DNA of 64,000 nucleotides from NCBI RefSeq assembly GCF_002127325.2, contig NC_035433.2:142961942-143025941 (forward strand). Direction: 5' to 3'. Shown piece after piece: positions 11,404 to 21,921 of this stretch; the stretch's first letter is position 1; every line of letters starts with the position of its first letter. The notes beneath the pieces were generated by a model. It searched no databases. It was not told where the DNA came from and saw nothing but the letters and a program-made list of their open reading frames with translations. The translations under genes were made by a program, and so were the position numbers. This DNA comes from Helianthus annuus. Taxonomy: Eukaryota > Streptophyta > Magnoliopsida > Asterales > Asteraceae.

Positions 11404-11424
11404 CTGAAAAGAATACAACAAAAG
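11404..11424 (-). promoter_or_regulatory. Putative 3' splice site before E env-position ORF
   Basis: On the minus strand a pyrimidine-rich TTTTGTTGTATTCTTTTCAG ends directly at the ATG. A spliced subgenomic RNA has been described for the env-like ORF of some Athila relatives (Bagy-2, from recall). The donor was not identified. Confidence 0.5.
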
Positions 11425-12076
11425 TTAGTGCGAAACATGGAAATTCGGGTTGAAAACTGCAAACAGTGGGCTGGACACGGCCCCGTGTTCAGCGAACACG
11501 GCCCCGTGTTCAGGCGTCTGTAACACCTAATTTTCATTTTTTCGTCCCGGTTTCGAAAACCTGAAAATTTTTAGCCTAATAGCAGCGGTTTCCCCCGAAA
11601 ATGAAACCCTAAGTGTCATTTTTCCAAAATCAAACCATTTACCCCTTCAATTTTGAGTTTTTCGGTTCAAGAACAAGGGTTTGTGTTTTTAGTTGGAAAT
11701 CGGACAAATCTATCAACAATACATGGCTATTTACTTCCTATTACTCTACTCTAAACTACTACTAACAATTTTCATCAAAAATTTTGAGTTCGATCCGGAT
11801 GAACATGAAGAACCCTAGATTTCCCCCAATTTTTGATGTTTTAACTACATGCAAGTAACTAATCTAACTACTAAGAAGGATAGAATCATACCTTGACGTT
11901 GTTAGGCTTGGTGGTAACGTTCGAAATCGGCAGAAAATCGCTCTAAACCAGAGAGTTCTCGGCGAAACGGGGCGTGTGGAATGGTGTAACTGATAGAAAA
12001 AGAGGGTTTTATCCCGACAGTCGCCTCGACACGGCCCCGTGTTCAGCGAACACGGCCCCGTGCCGGGTGAAAATTT

Positions 12077-12117
<41 letters not shown>

Positions 12118-12210
12118 GTGCTTGTGTGCATGCCCCTTATCTCCGAATAATGGTTAGATGATTTTACCAATTTCGAATGTATACTTACCTGTAACATGTC
12201 GGGTATGAGT
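11425..12210 (-). other. Spacer between pol and env-position ORF of E, with A-run
   Basis: About 0.8 kb, noncoding as far as I can see. It contains two pairs of GC near-palindromes (11472-11511 and 12029-12064) and a 35-base T run at 12080-12114 (poly-A on the element's sense strand) just downstream of the pol stop. Confidence 0.6.
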
Positions 12211-14394
12211 TTATTCGTTGACCGTTTGAAGTGCGATTTCCTCTTCCTCATCCTCAATGGATCCCCTGTAGAGTTTCAGCCGTTGGCCATTGACTTTGAA
12301 TGGTGTTCCATTTCGAGTTTTAATTTCTACTGCACCGTGTGGAAAAACATGGGTGACTGAAAAAGGTCCCGACCACCTAGATTTTAATTTACCCGGAAAC
12401 AATCGAAGTCGCGAATTGAACAGTAGAACTTGGTCTCCAACCCGAAATTCATTGGATTTAATATATTTATCATGCAAATTTTTCATTCTTTCCTTATAAA
12501 TTTCGGAGTTAGAATATGCATAATTCCTAAGTTCTTCTAATTCATTTATTTGACAAAATCGATTCTTACCGGCAACTTCTAAATCTAAGTTTACGTTTTT
12601 TATTGCCCAGTAGGCTTTGTGAGCGATTTCTACTGGCAAGTGACAACTTTTTCCATAGACTAGTTTATATGGGGTTGTGCCTATAGTGGTTTTATAAGCG
12701 GTTCGAAAAGCCCATAAAGCGTCATCTAGTTTGTCAGCCCATTCTTTTTTATTTATCCCTACGGTTTTCTCAAGTATTCGTTTTAAACCTCGATTAGTCA
12801 CTTCGGCTTGCCCATTTGTTTGAGGATGATATGCTGTTGAGACCCGGTGATAGACCCCATATCTTGTTAAGATTTTTTCGAGTTGATGATTACAAAAATG
12901 GGTACCTCTATCACTTATTAATGCCTTTGGTGTGCCGAAACGTGAGAACAATTTTTTTAGGAATTTTACTACTACTCTTCCATCATTTGTTGGAAGAGCT
13001 TCGGCCTCTGCCCATTTAGACAAGTAATCGACCGCCACGAGTATATATTTGTTTCCTTTTGAAGGCGGGAAAGGTCCCATGAAATCGAGTCCCCACACAT
13101 CAAAGATTTCACAAACGAGAATGCCATTTTGAGGCATTTCATTTTTGGAAGAAATATTACCCGATCTTTGGCAGGCATCACATGTCTTTACAAGGTTTTG
13201 TGCATCCTTGTAAATGGTTGGCCAGTAAAATCCAGAATCAAATACCTTTCTCGCGGTACTTGAGGCACCATGATGTCCTCCGTATGGACCTTCATGACAA
13301 TGACGGAGTATTCTTCGTGCTTCATTACCATGGACACACCTTCGGATGAGTTGATCGGCACACATTTTGAAAAGATAGGGGTCTTCCCAAAAGTAATGCT
13401 TTACATCAGCAAAGAATTTCTTTCTTTGATGATGTGGCCATCCTTTGGTGACTATACCGCTGGCTAAGAAATTAGCGTAGTCGGCATACCATGGTTCTTG
13501 TCTGCTTTCCATCATTTCCAGGGACTCCGTGGGAAATTTTTCGTTGATTTGCTCGTCCCTGGTTGTCTCCAAAGCTGGGTCTTCTAAGCGTGAGAGGTGA
13601 TCTGCAGCAGTGTTTTCTGCTCCTCTTTTGTCCTTGATTTCGATGTCGAATTCTTGGAGGAGTAGAATCCACCTTATCAAACGGGGTTTTGCGTCTTGCT
13701 TCTTGAAGAGGTACCTGATGGCTGCATGGTCTGTATAAACTATTGTTTTAGAAAGAACAAGATAAGAACGAAATTTATCAAAAGCAAACACCACCGCTAG
13801 TAACTCTTTCTCTGTAGTTGTATAATTTTCTTGTGCATCATTTAGAGTTTTACTAGCATAATAGATTGGGTGGAAATGTTTTTCTTTTCTTTGTCCCAAG
13901 ACTGCTCCAACAGCAAAGTCGCTTGCATCGCACATGATTTCGAAAGGAAATTTCCAATCTGGTGCTATCATGATAGGTGCATTGACTAGCATTTCCTTGA
14001 GGGTCAGAAATGCTTGATTGCATTCCTTGTCAAAGATGAAGGGTGCATCTTTTTCAAGCAATTTTGTTAGAGGTCTTGAAATTTTCGAAAAGTCTTTGAT
14101 AAACCTTCTATAGAATCCGGCATGCCCTAGGAAACTTCTGATTGCTCGCACGGAGGATGGAGGAGGTAATCGAGATATGGTCTCGATTTTTGCTCGATCA
14201 ACTTCCATTCCTTCGCTTGAGATTTTATGTCCGAGTACTATTCCCTCTGTTACCATGAAATGGCATTTTTCCCAGTTAAGGGCGAGGTTAGTTTCCTCAC
14301 ATCGGGATAGCATTCGTTCAAGATTATCGAGGCATTGATCATATGAGTCTCCAAAGATGGAAAAGTCATCCATGAAGACTTCCATGGTTTTTTT
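12211..14394 (-). CDS. Element E pol: RT C-terminal part, RNase H, integrase
   Basis: About 727 residues in the frame following the RT start. It contains the RT catalytic FMDD near its N-terminus, RNase H ([41 protein letters not shown]), an H2C2 zinc motif (ending CDACQRSG) and integrase with all three acidic positions in context ([31 protein letters not shown]). It ends in an acidic tail. It overlaps the upstream ORF (14366-16537) in a +1 frame because of one extra A in a seven-A run near 14388-14394; the two ORFs must once have been one. No other lesion. Confidence 0.9.
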   Translation of the reverse strand, partial: KKTMEVFMDDFSIFGDSYDQCLDNLERMLSRCEETNLALNWEKCHFMVTEGIVLGHKISSEGMEVDRAKIETISRLPPPSSVRAIRSFLGHAGFYRRFIKDFSKISRPLTKLLEKDAPFIFDKECNQAFLTLKEMLVNAPIMIAPDWKFPFEIMCDASDFAVGAVLGQRKEKHFHPIYYASKTLNDAQENYTTTEKELLAVVFAFDKFRSYLVLSKTIVYTDHAAIRYLFKKQDAKPRLIRWILLLQEFDIEIKDKRGAENTAADHLSRLEDPALETTRDEQINEKFPTESLEMMESRQEPWYADYANFLASGIVTKGWPHHQRKKFFADVKHYFWEDPYLFKMCADQLIRRCVHGNEARRILRHCHEGPYGGHHGASSTARKVFDSGFYWPTIYKDAQNLVKTCDACQRSGNISSKNEMPQNGILVCEIFDVWGLDFMGPFPPSKGNKYILVAVDYLSKWAEAEALPTNDGRVVVKFLKKLFSRFGTPKALISDRGTHFCNHQLEKILTRYGVYHRVSTAYHPQTNGQAEVTNRGLKRILEKTVGINKKEWADKLDDALWAFRTAYKTTIGTTPYKLVYGKSCHLPVEIAHKAYWAIKNVNLDLEVAGKNRFCQINELEELRNYAYSNSEIYKERMKNLHDKYIKSNEFRVGDQVLLFNSRLRLFPGKLKSRWSGPFSVTHVFPHGAVEIKTRNGTPFKVNGQRLKLYRGSIEDEEEEIALQTVNE

Positions 14395-16537
14395 CAATCA
14401 TATCATGGAAAATGGCGACCATACAACGTTGGAATGTTGCAGGCGCATTACATAGACCGAATGGCATGCGTCGATATGCAAAAGTTCCGTAGGGGCATGT
14501 GAAAGTTGTTTTCTCTTGGTCTTCTGGTGCTATCGGTATTTGAAAGTAACCTGAAAAACCATCTAAGAAACAATAAAATTTATGACCGGATAATCTTTCT
14601 AACATTTGATCAATGAAGGGCAAAGGAAAGTGGTCTTTCCTTGTTGCTTCATTTAATCTCCTGTAGTCTATACAGACTCTCCATCCTGTGACGGTTCTTG
14701 TGGGTATTAATTCATTTTTCTCGTTAGTTATTACCGTCATACCTCCTTTCTTTGGGACTACTTGGACGGGACTTACCCACGGGCTATCGGAGATAGGGTA
14801 GATTAGTCCGGCGTCGAGTAGTTTGATGACTTCATTTTTAACCACTTCTTGAACATTGGGGTTCACTCTTCGTTGTGGTTGAATCACCGTTTTGTAGTCA
14901 TCATTCATTAAAATTTTGTGCGTGCACATGGAAGGACTTATTCCCTTAATATCTACAAGCTTCCAAGCGATCGCATTTTTGTGTTTTTTAAGTAGGTTAA
15001 CTAATTTTTCTTTTTCTATGCTAGTTAATTTAGACGAAATAATTACAGGTAGACTACCATCTTTGCCTAGAAAAGCATATTCCAAACCCTTAGGGAGTTC
15101 TTTGAGCTCGATAGGTGGGTCTTTAGGAGACACCTTATTTTGTGGCTCATTTAGATCAAGAACCTTAAAAGTTTGTTCTATGGCTACCTCTTCATCGACA
15201 AAGTGGTCTTCCTCGTGGTTTGTATCAGGTGGTTCAGCTTCATCTTCAATTAGGGGGTCATTGTTGCCAAAAGGATATTTCATTGAGCGCTCAAGATCTA
15301 TGCTCCTTTTGAATGCCCCTAATTGAAGAGTTAGAGTGTTGAATTTCCGGTTTTTCAAAGCTTTGTGAGTTTGTACAAAAGGTTTTCCCAAGACTAGGGG
15401 GGCATCATCTAAGATGACGAAGTCGGTTGGGATTACCATTTGATTTGTTTGAATCAAAATATCTTCGACTACACCGATTGATTTCATTACTTTTCGGTCG
15501 GATAGAAAAATGGGTATTTGAAGTGGAGTAAAATCACTAATACTTAACTTTTCAAAAATGTAGTTAGGCATTATGTTAACACAAAGATCTTTATCAATAG
15601 TGACATTACTAATAAACGAATTTTGAAAGAAACATGGAACCGGTGTGATGTTAATTTCAAAAGGATCTTCTTTTATTAGCGAGGTTTGATCATTAGTTAA
15701 CTTAACACTTACCATTTCTTTGATTTTAGCACTAGTGTTTAACTCTTTTAAAAACTTGGCATGAGGGGTTATTAAACAATGGTTTTCGAAAGGAGGTGAT
15801 AAGAGAATAATTTCCTCTAAATTAGACTCTTCTTGAATTTTAACATTATCGGACTCACCATTTTCGTTGTTTAACTCATGTGTTTGTTTTTCACTTTCTT
15901 GTTCTTCCATTTTTACATTTTTAACTACCTCTACGTTATTATTACTTTTTAACTCTTCTCCCGCGCGGGATTCCTCTTCCCTTGCGCGAGATTCTCTTAT
16001 GCAACGTTCGATAGTTTTAATGTGTTCTAATATCCTATTGGTCACTTCGGTGAGGTTGAAAGAATTTGGATCCTCAAAGCTTGAATCCGGTTGTTCGCTC
16101 CTTGGTTCCTCATAGTACTCATATGAAGTAGATGGTTCACACCATTGTTCTTCATTATAAGTATATGATGGATAAGGGTCGAAACTTTGTTCTTCATAGT
16201 ACTCATATGAGGTGGGTTGTTCACGCCATGGTTCCTCATAATAAGTGTATGAAGGTGGTGGCTCATATGTTGAATCTTCAAAGTATGAGTATGAAGGCTC
16301 ATACATTGGTTCATCAAAATATGAGTATGAGGGAGGAGGTTCATACCTTTGGTCTTCATAGGATGTGTATGAAGTTGATGGCTCGTACCTGGGCTCCTCA
16401 TAATGGTTGTATGAATTGGATGGTTGATATGAAGTATTATATTGAACCGAGTGTGTATTACGACAATTAGTGCAATAATTACCTCTATAATCATCCTCAT
16501 CATAGGTGTAGTTGTAATCTCTTGAGTATTGATCCAT
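14366..16537 (-). CDS. Element E 5' ORF: Tyr-rich repeats, protease-like region, RT N-terminal part
   Basis: 723 residues from ATG 16537. Residues about 35-160 are tandem Tyr/Glu/Pro-rich repeats such as [13 protein letters not shown]. Then come a charged region and a retropepsin-like fold region ending [14 protein letters not shown], followed by RT fingers and palm ([47 protein letters not shown]). At the protease active site the text reads [10 protein letters not shown] rather than a D-S/T-G triad, so protease may be inactive. No capsid-like gag domain precedes it, although only 376 nt separate this ATG from the primer site. The frame breaks at 14366 just before the catalytic FMDD. Confidence 0.85.
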   Translation of the reverse strand: MDQYSRDYNYTYDEDDYRGNYCTNCRNTHSVQYNTSYQPSNSYNHYEEPRYEPSTSYTSYEDQRYEPPPSYSYFDEPMYEPSYSYFEDSTYEPPPSYTYYEEPWREQPTSYEYYEEQSFDPYPSYTYNEEQWCEPSTSYEYYEEPRSEQPDSSFEDPNSFNLTEVTNRILEHIKTIERCIRESRAREEESRAGEELKSNNNVEVVKNVKMEEQESEKQTHELNNENGESDNVKIQEESNLEEIILLSPPFENHCLITPHAKFLKELNTSAKIKEMVSVKLTNDQTSLIKEDPFEINITPVPCFFQNSFISNVTIDKDLCVNIMPNYIFEKLSISDFTPLQIPIFLSDRKVMKSIGVVEDILIQTNQMVIPTDFVILDDAPLVLGKPFVQTHKALKNRKFNTLTLQLGAFKRSIDLERSMKYPFGNNDPLIEDEAEPPDTNHEEDHFVDEEVAIEQTFKVLDLNEPQNKVSPKDPPIELKELPKGLEYAFLGKDGSLPVIISSKLTSIEKEKLVNLLKKHKNAIAWKLVDIKGISPSMCTHKILMNDDYKTVIQPQRRVNPNVQEVVKNEVIKLLDAGLIYPISDSPWVSPVQVVPKKGGMTVITNEKNELIPTRTVTGWRVCIDYRRLNEATRKDHFPLPFIDQMLERLSGHKFYCFLDGFSGYFQIPIAPEDQEKTTFTCPYGTFAYRRMPFGLCNAPATFQRCMVAIFHDMIEKNHGSLHG

Positions 16538-16914
16538 AGGAATCACTCAACAGACTACAACTGAGTCTCGGGACCAGAAAACAAAAATAAGACGGAAACA
16601 GAAGCTGGACACGGCCCCGTGTTGGGTGAACACGGCCCCGTGTTCAGGGACTGTATCTGGGCGTTTTAATTAAATTAACTGGTCACGTTGAGCACGGGGG
16701 CGTGTTCAGCGAGCACGGCCCCGTGTTTAGACTCTGTATCTGGGTATCTACTCTAAAATATGCAGCACGGGGGCGTGTTCAGCGAGCACGACCCCGTGTT
16801 CAGGCTACTGTAAATGCAAAAACTAAACTAAAATGCAGAAAAATGCGCGCGTTTTGAAAAGGTTTTGAAAAACTGATTAGGCCGTTGATTTTAAGCTTTC
16901 TTAAAATCCTTGTG
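16538..16914 (-). other. Leader of element E
   Basis: About 380 nt between the first ORF and the primer site. It contains six GC near-palindromes in three pairs (16608-16802) and no reading frame of note. An intact Athila element would carry gag here, so the shortness points to a deletion. Confidence 0.6.
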
Positions 16915-16932
16915 TCCCCGGCAACGGCGCCA
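16915..16932 (-). other. Primer binding site of element E (tRNA-Asp type)
   Basis: Minus strand TGGCGCCGTTGCCGGGGA, the primer site known from Athila and Calypso-type elements and complementary to tRNA-Asp. It lies six bases from the LTR end at 16939. Confidence 0.9.
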
Positions 16933-16938
16933 AAAACT

Positions 16939-18631
16939 TGATGCGTGTCGGTGTGTATATAATTTAGATATATTTTTAAGCCCTTTTTACACTTTTAGCC
17001 AAGTTTTAAATTTATAAAACACGATATTTACTAACACTAAACACACATATGGGCAAGTGCACCCATCGTAGACGTAGTATAGTGTTGGTAAGATACCGAG
17101 GTCGTCCAAGGACACAAGAGCTTTTAATACCGGTTTATCCTCAACGTCTAATCAAATCAAAAAGTTAGAAAAATGTTTTAAACTAAGAAAAATAAAAACT
17201 AACTAAATGCTGAAAAATAAAATAAAATAAAAACAGATAGACAAGATGAATCACTTGGATCCGACACGTGTATTAGTATAACCTTTGATTATTTTCGCAC
17301 TTTTGCACTTGTTTAAGAGATTATCTTAGTTATTGTAGTAGGCCCCTTTTTCGGAGGTGACGTTACCCTCAACCCAGTAGTTTGAGTCAGCAAGGATACA
17401 ATCCTAAAGGGTTGGATTATTGAAAGATAATGAATTAAGTTATTAATGCAAATTATGGTAGGCCCCGCTTTTGGCGGTGACGTTACCCTCGGCTAAGTAG
17501 TCTGAGTCAGCAGGGATACAGTCCTAAATAGCCGGGTTATAGTATTAATAGTAGTTAGCTTATGAGGGGGTCAAAGAGTTTGGATCCCCGCCATCCAATA
17601 CCTATGGGCATTGAAAGAGATCCTACTAAATTTGACCCAGGTCCCAAGCAGGACCTCTAAACGCTGAACAAGGGCAAGACCTTTACCAAACCGTTCCCTT
17701 AACCCCCGACCAGGTAGCCAACATACCTCCATATAGACCGTGGAGATATGAATGGTGAAAATCTTTTATTTTATATAGACAGTAAAATAATGCCAAGACA
17801 CCACGGACAAACGATAAGGAAAGATCACCTTCAACATAAGTAACTAGTTATTAAAGTCATTAATACAAAACCAAATAAAAAGTGCAAAAGATTAAAAATA
17901 AAAAGTATTATACTAAACACTTGTCTTCACCAAGTGATGTAAGAGACTTAGGCAAACATGGCCTTGATTGTCAAGAACTCTTACGATCAATCTTGGATCC
18001 CGAGACGACTCACACACTCTATGATGGACAATGGATGATGGTGGTGGATGATGGTGTTATGGTGGTGGTGGGTGGTGGATGAAGTGTGAGAGAGGTGGTG
18101 TGCCAAGGGATGAGAGAGAATGAAGCCAAGCTCCTCTATTTATAGGCTGAACAGAACGCTGGACACGGCCCCGTGTTCGCTGAACACGGCCCCGTGCCCG
18201 TCTGACATTCTCTCTCTTCATTAATTGTAATTGCGAATTACAATTAATGCGCCTGCTGTACTTTCAACACGCCCCCGTGTCCGCTGGGCACGGCCCCGTG
18301 GTGAGCAATGGAAGCTTCTACTGGTTTGTCTTTTCTGCTGCTTCCTGGGCACGCCCCCGTGTTCACTGGACACGGGGCGTGTTCAGGCTCTGTTTCTCTT
18401 CTCTTTGTCTTGGGAGGTGCCGTTGAGGGTCCGGGCAGTTCACTTTTGTTCCTTTTCTTGTATTTATGGTAGATTTAGTAGTCTTTTTGCTTCTTTTGTG
18501 ATTTTGAGCTCATTTCATCCTGAAAATACAAAAGGAAGACAAAAACACTCTTTTTCCAACATTAGTACTTAAAAAGGGTTAGTTTTATGCCTTAATTGAT
18601 GTGTTTTATATGTTGCATTTTACACACATCA
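16939..18631 (-). repeat. 5' LTR of element E
   Basis: 1693 bp, same length as the left LTR with two substitutions. Its left edge is set by the primer site and its right edge by the AAGAC target duplication at 18632-18636. Confidence 0.95.
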
Positions 18632-20939
18632 AAGACGATGACAAATTTGTCCAGATATGGCTTGCATACGCGATTCATGAGATCCATGAATGCGGCAGGT
18701 GCGTTTGTGAGCCCGAAAGGCATCACTAGGAACTCGTAGTGACCATAACGAGTCCTAAACGCAGTCTTGTGCACATCTTCATCCTTTACCTTCAACTGAT
18801 GATAACCCGACCTCAGATCGATCTTGGAGAAATAGCTTACCCTTTGAAGTTGATCGAATAGGTCGTCGATCCTGGGTAAAGGATATCTATTCTTTATGGT
18901 AACCTTGTTAAGCTCCCGATAATCGATACATAAACGCATCAAACCATCTTTCTTCTTGACAAATAAGATCGGTGCTCCCCAAGGAGATGAACTAGGTCTA
19001 ATGAAACCCTTGGCTAGCAAATCGTCTAGCTGCGTTCTCAATTCCTTCATCTCCGTTGGTGCTAGCCTATAAGGCGCTCTAGCAATAGGTGCAGCTCCAG
19101 GAACAATATCGATCCTGAATTCCACTTGCCTGTCTGGTGGCAAACCAGGCAGTTCCTCTGGAAAAACTTCAGGGTACTCTGATATAAAGGGAATGTCCTG
19201 AATCTTGGGCTTTTGCTCGTCAATGGTTACCTGTGCCATATAGATGACACAACCATTCTTTAAACATTGAGATGCCTTGAGCAAAGACACCTGCTCAGGC
19301 AATCCATGACGCGTATCTCCCTGAATGGTGAGAGACTCACCAGATGGAGTCTTGATTATTACTTGCCTTCTACTGCATACAATATGGGCTTGGTTATGCG
19401 ATAACCAATCCATGCCCAAAACCACATCGAAACCAGCTAACTTAAAGGGTAGCAGGGATAGAGGAAAAGAGTGGTTCCTAATGGATATAGCACATCCATC
19501 TAACATAGTCGAGACGGTTTCTAAGGTACCATCTGCTAACTCTACCTCATAGTTTGCACTTAGGGCTTTAACAGGCAATCCTAACAGTTCACAGAATTTA
19601 CTATCGACAAAAGATTTATCTGCTCCAGAATCGAACAATACTCTTGCGTAAACGTCGTTAATGAGAAACGTACCAGTAATGACGTTGTCGTTTTGGATGG
19701 CCTCCTGAACATTCATTTGAAAGACCCTGGCATTGGTCTTTTTCCCATCTTCAGTCTTCTTGAGATTCTTTGGGCAGTTGGTCTTGATGTGCCCCTTTTC
19801 GTTGCAACTGAAGCAAGTTGCATCCTTCAATTTTTTGCACTCAAGAGTTCTGTGCTCAGAAGATTTACATATCCCACACATCTTGGGCTGGGATTTCTGT
19901 TCGAACCTGCACCTCCCAAAATGGTGCTTCCCACAAACCTTGCACTTGGGCCTATCGCCCGACCGATGCTCGCTCCTTCTGGCCTCATATCCTTTCTTAC
20001 CGTCACGGTTTCCCCTATGCTTCTTGCTTGATCGACGTGAATTATCATCTTCACGTTTCCTCTTGTCAGATTCCGCACTTCTTAGAGCTCTCTGTCTCGC
20101 TGCATCTTGAGTGAGAGACAAGGATTGATCAGTGACAGATCTGAATGTGATAGGTCGCGAGGCTTTCACGCTGGCCTTGATTTCTGGGGCCAAACCCCCA
20201 ATAAAACGCGCGATCCTCTTGGGTTCAGGGGTTACCAGATAAGGAACCAATCTGGATAGAGTGTTGAAACTTGTGAGGTACGCCTGGCAGTCTAGGTTCT
20301 TCATAACCAGAGATAGGAAATCGGATTCTATTCGCTCAACCTCATGCTGAGGACAATAGTTTTCTTTGACCAGAGCAACAAACTGCTCCCATGACATACT
20401 GTACAAGGCAACCTTCCCAGAAGCCTGGATCAACGCTCCCCACCAAGCTAGAGCCTCACCCTTAAAAGACTGGGATGCAAACTTAACCATATCCCTCTCA
20501 GCACAACCACTGATGTCTACAACTGTCTCTATCTCATCAAGCCATGTCATACAGTCTACAGCCCCTTTTCCCCAGTAAACTCCCGAGGTTTACATGACAC
20601 AAAATATTTATACGTGCAACCCTTAGCATGTGGGGTTTCATCATACACACCCTTCTTGGGATGAACACTGTTTTCATTCGAGGAATGTCGGTCATCATCT
20701 TTCTTAGGTTTGGGTGGAGTAGGTGGCGGTTTGTTGCCAATCTCTGAATGATTCTTTGGTTTAGCATGCGGTGTAGATAGGGTTCTACTGCGGGTCTCAC
20801 TGTACTCACTGTACTGTCACTCTAAGGCTTTCGCAACCGCATCATTCACAATTGCTTTTCATTCGGCACTAGTCACTAGGAACTTTGCATCATCACGGTT
20901 CTCAACCGGATGGCTATTGGCTTCTTCCGAGCTGGCCAT
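18632..20939 (-). pseudogene. Element A gag, protease and 5' half of RT (broken)
   Basis: Minus strand, from ATG 20939 (MASSEEANSH). Capsid-like gag ([28 protein letters not shown]), three clustered Cys/His motifs including [14 protein letters not shown], protease with [11 protein letters not shown], then RT ([47 protein letters not shown]). The frame is cut by element E at 18631, inside the catalytic aspartate motif. Further lesions: two in-frame TGA codons in the first 45 codons and a one-base frameshift near 20565-20570. From about 20550 to 18632 the frame is open. Confidence 0.9.
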
Positions 20940-21752
20940 GTAGCTTCAAACGCTACATATAATTGATAGACAAGGTTTTCACTTAAAGGCTCTTATAGTA
21001 TTTTATGTCTTATTAACCAAGGTTTTAAATTGCCATTTTAGGTTAATTTGTTAGAACCTTAGGATTTTTATTATTATCCTATGATACTCTATTACTAGCA
21101 CATAAGGCCTAGTCACAAGGACAGTTAAGGTACTTAATAACCAAGATTTTTATAGTATCTAGGTGTTTTAGGTTGAATCATAGTTCGTTACCATTTATTA
21201 ACAGGGAGTCATAAGCTACCACTGTCCTTAGTCACGGAGGACATTAGATTATCGCCCACAGGCACTTCACTTCAAAGAAGTGGTTACATAACTTAAGGGA
21301 ATTTAAAATTAACCCCTTTATGAGAGATGGCCTGTGTGACTTTACTGATTCACAGTTTGCCAAGAGCATTAACATACTAACAGATGTTAATAATTGGAAT
21401 CTATTATGTGGGTTATACCATCTTGGCCAGGTTTGTAATAACACAAAGGCTAGGTTTTACCTCCAAGATTCTTTATTAATTAACGCAGAATAGTCCTAAA
21501 TTGAGATGTTAATTACGGATCTTAACCTAATTATGGAACTACCATCTTGGCCCTTCTTATAAATTATAAGGCTAGGTCTTGGTTCACTTTAGATTTTACC
21601 AATTAATTATAATGGCAGATCCTTTAAATTTTTCATTTATTTTCATAATTTATGCATGCAATTAATAAAATGAAAATTTAACTAAGACATCTCATAAATT
21701 GTCTTAAATAAGAACAACAATTGCCCAAACAGGACTTTCTACTAAAATAAAT
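20940..21752 (-). other. Spacer between leader ORF and gag of A
   Basis: About 0.8 kb without a reading frame of note, AT-rich, upstream of gag. With the hairpin array it forms a roughly 1-kb untranslated stretch between two ORFs of A, so gag would need reinitiation, an internal start or a spliced RNA. Confidence 0.5.
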
Positions 21753-21889
21753 GCCCACGCAGGGGCGGGAAAACAAGAACAAACCCACGCAGGGGTTAAC
21801 TAACCAAACATGCTCACGCAGGAGCAGAGTACAAAATGACAAGCTCACGCAGGAGCTGAATACTGAAACAACAAGTCCACGCAGGGACT
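21753..21889. repeat. Five hairpins with constant loop and covarying stems
   Basis: Five inverted repeats spaced 29 to 32 bp, each with the loop ACGCAG and a different perfect stem: GCCC/GGGC (21753-21766), AACCC/GGGTT (21782-21797), TGCTC/GAGCA (21811-21826), AGCTC/GAGCT (21842-21857) and AGTCC/GGACT (21874-21889). The intervening sequence is A-rich and not conserved. The array lies in the presumed transcribed leader of element A; on the sense strand the loop reads CTGCGT. Changed stems that keep pairing suggest a structure that matters as a structure. Confidence 0.85.
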
Positions 21890-21921
21890 GAATTACAACA
21901 TAAATAAAATAACAAGGGTTT

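Larger units (their letters stand above)
6659..18631 (-). mobile_element. Element E: Athila-type gypsy retrotransposon, complete ends
   Basis: 11,973 bp flanked by 5-bp duplications AAGAC (6654-6658 and 18632-18636). The two 1693-bp LTRs differ at only two sites that I found (6743 vs 17023; 7544 vs 17824). Order on the minus strand: LTR, tRNA-Asp-type primer site, protease-like/RT ORF, RT-RNase H-integrase ORF, poly(A) run, Athila ORF1-like (env-position) ORF, polypurine tract, LTR. The primer site and ORF order place it in the Athila lineage. No gag domain is recognisable, and pol carries one frameshift. It is inserted into the RT gene of element A. Confidence 0.93.

Noticed and set aside
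14386..14396. Programmed -1 frameshift site A-AAA-AAC in element E
   Set aside because: A -1 slip leads to the wrong frame; the downstream ORF needs +1, so a one-base insertion in the A run is simpler.
21753..21889. CRISPR-like array (regular short repeats with spacers)
   Set aside because: Eukaryotic retrotransposon context, short near-palindromic units with changing stems, no cas genes.
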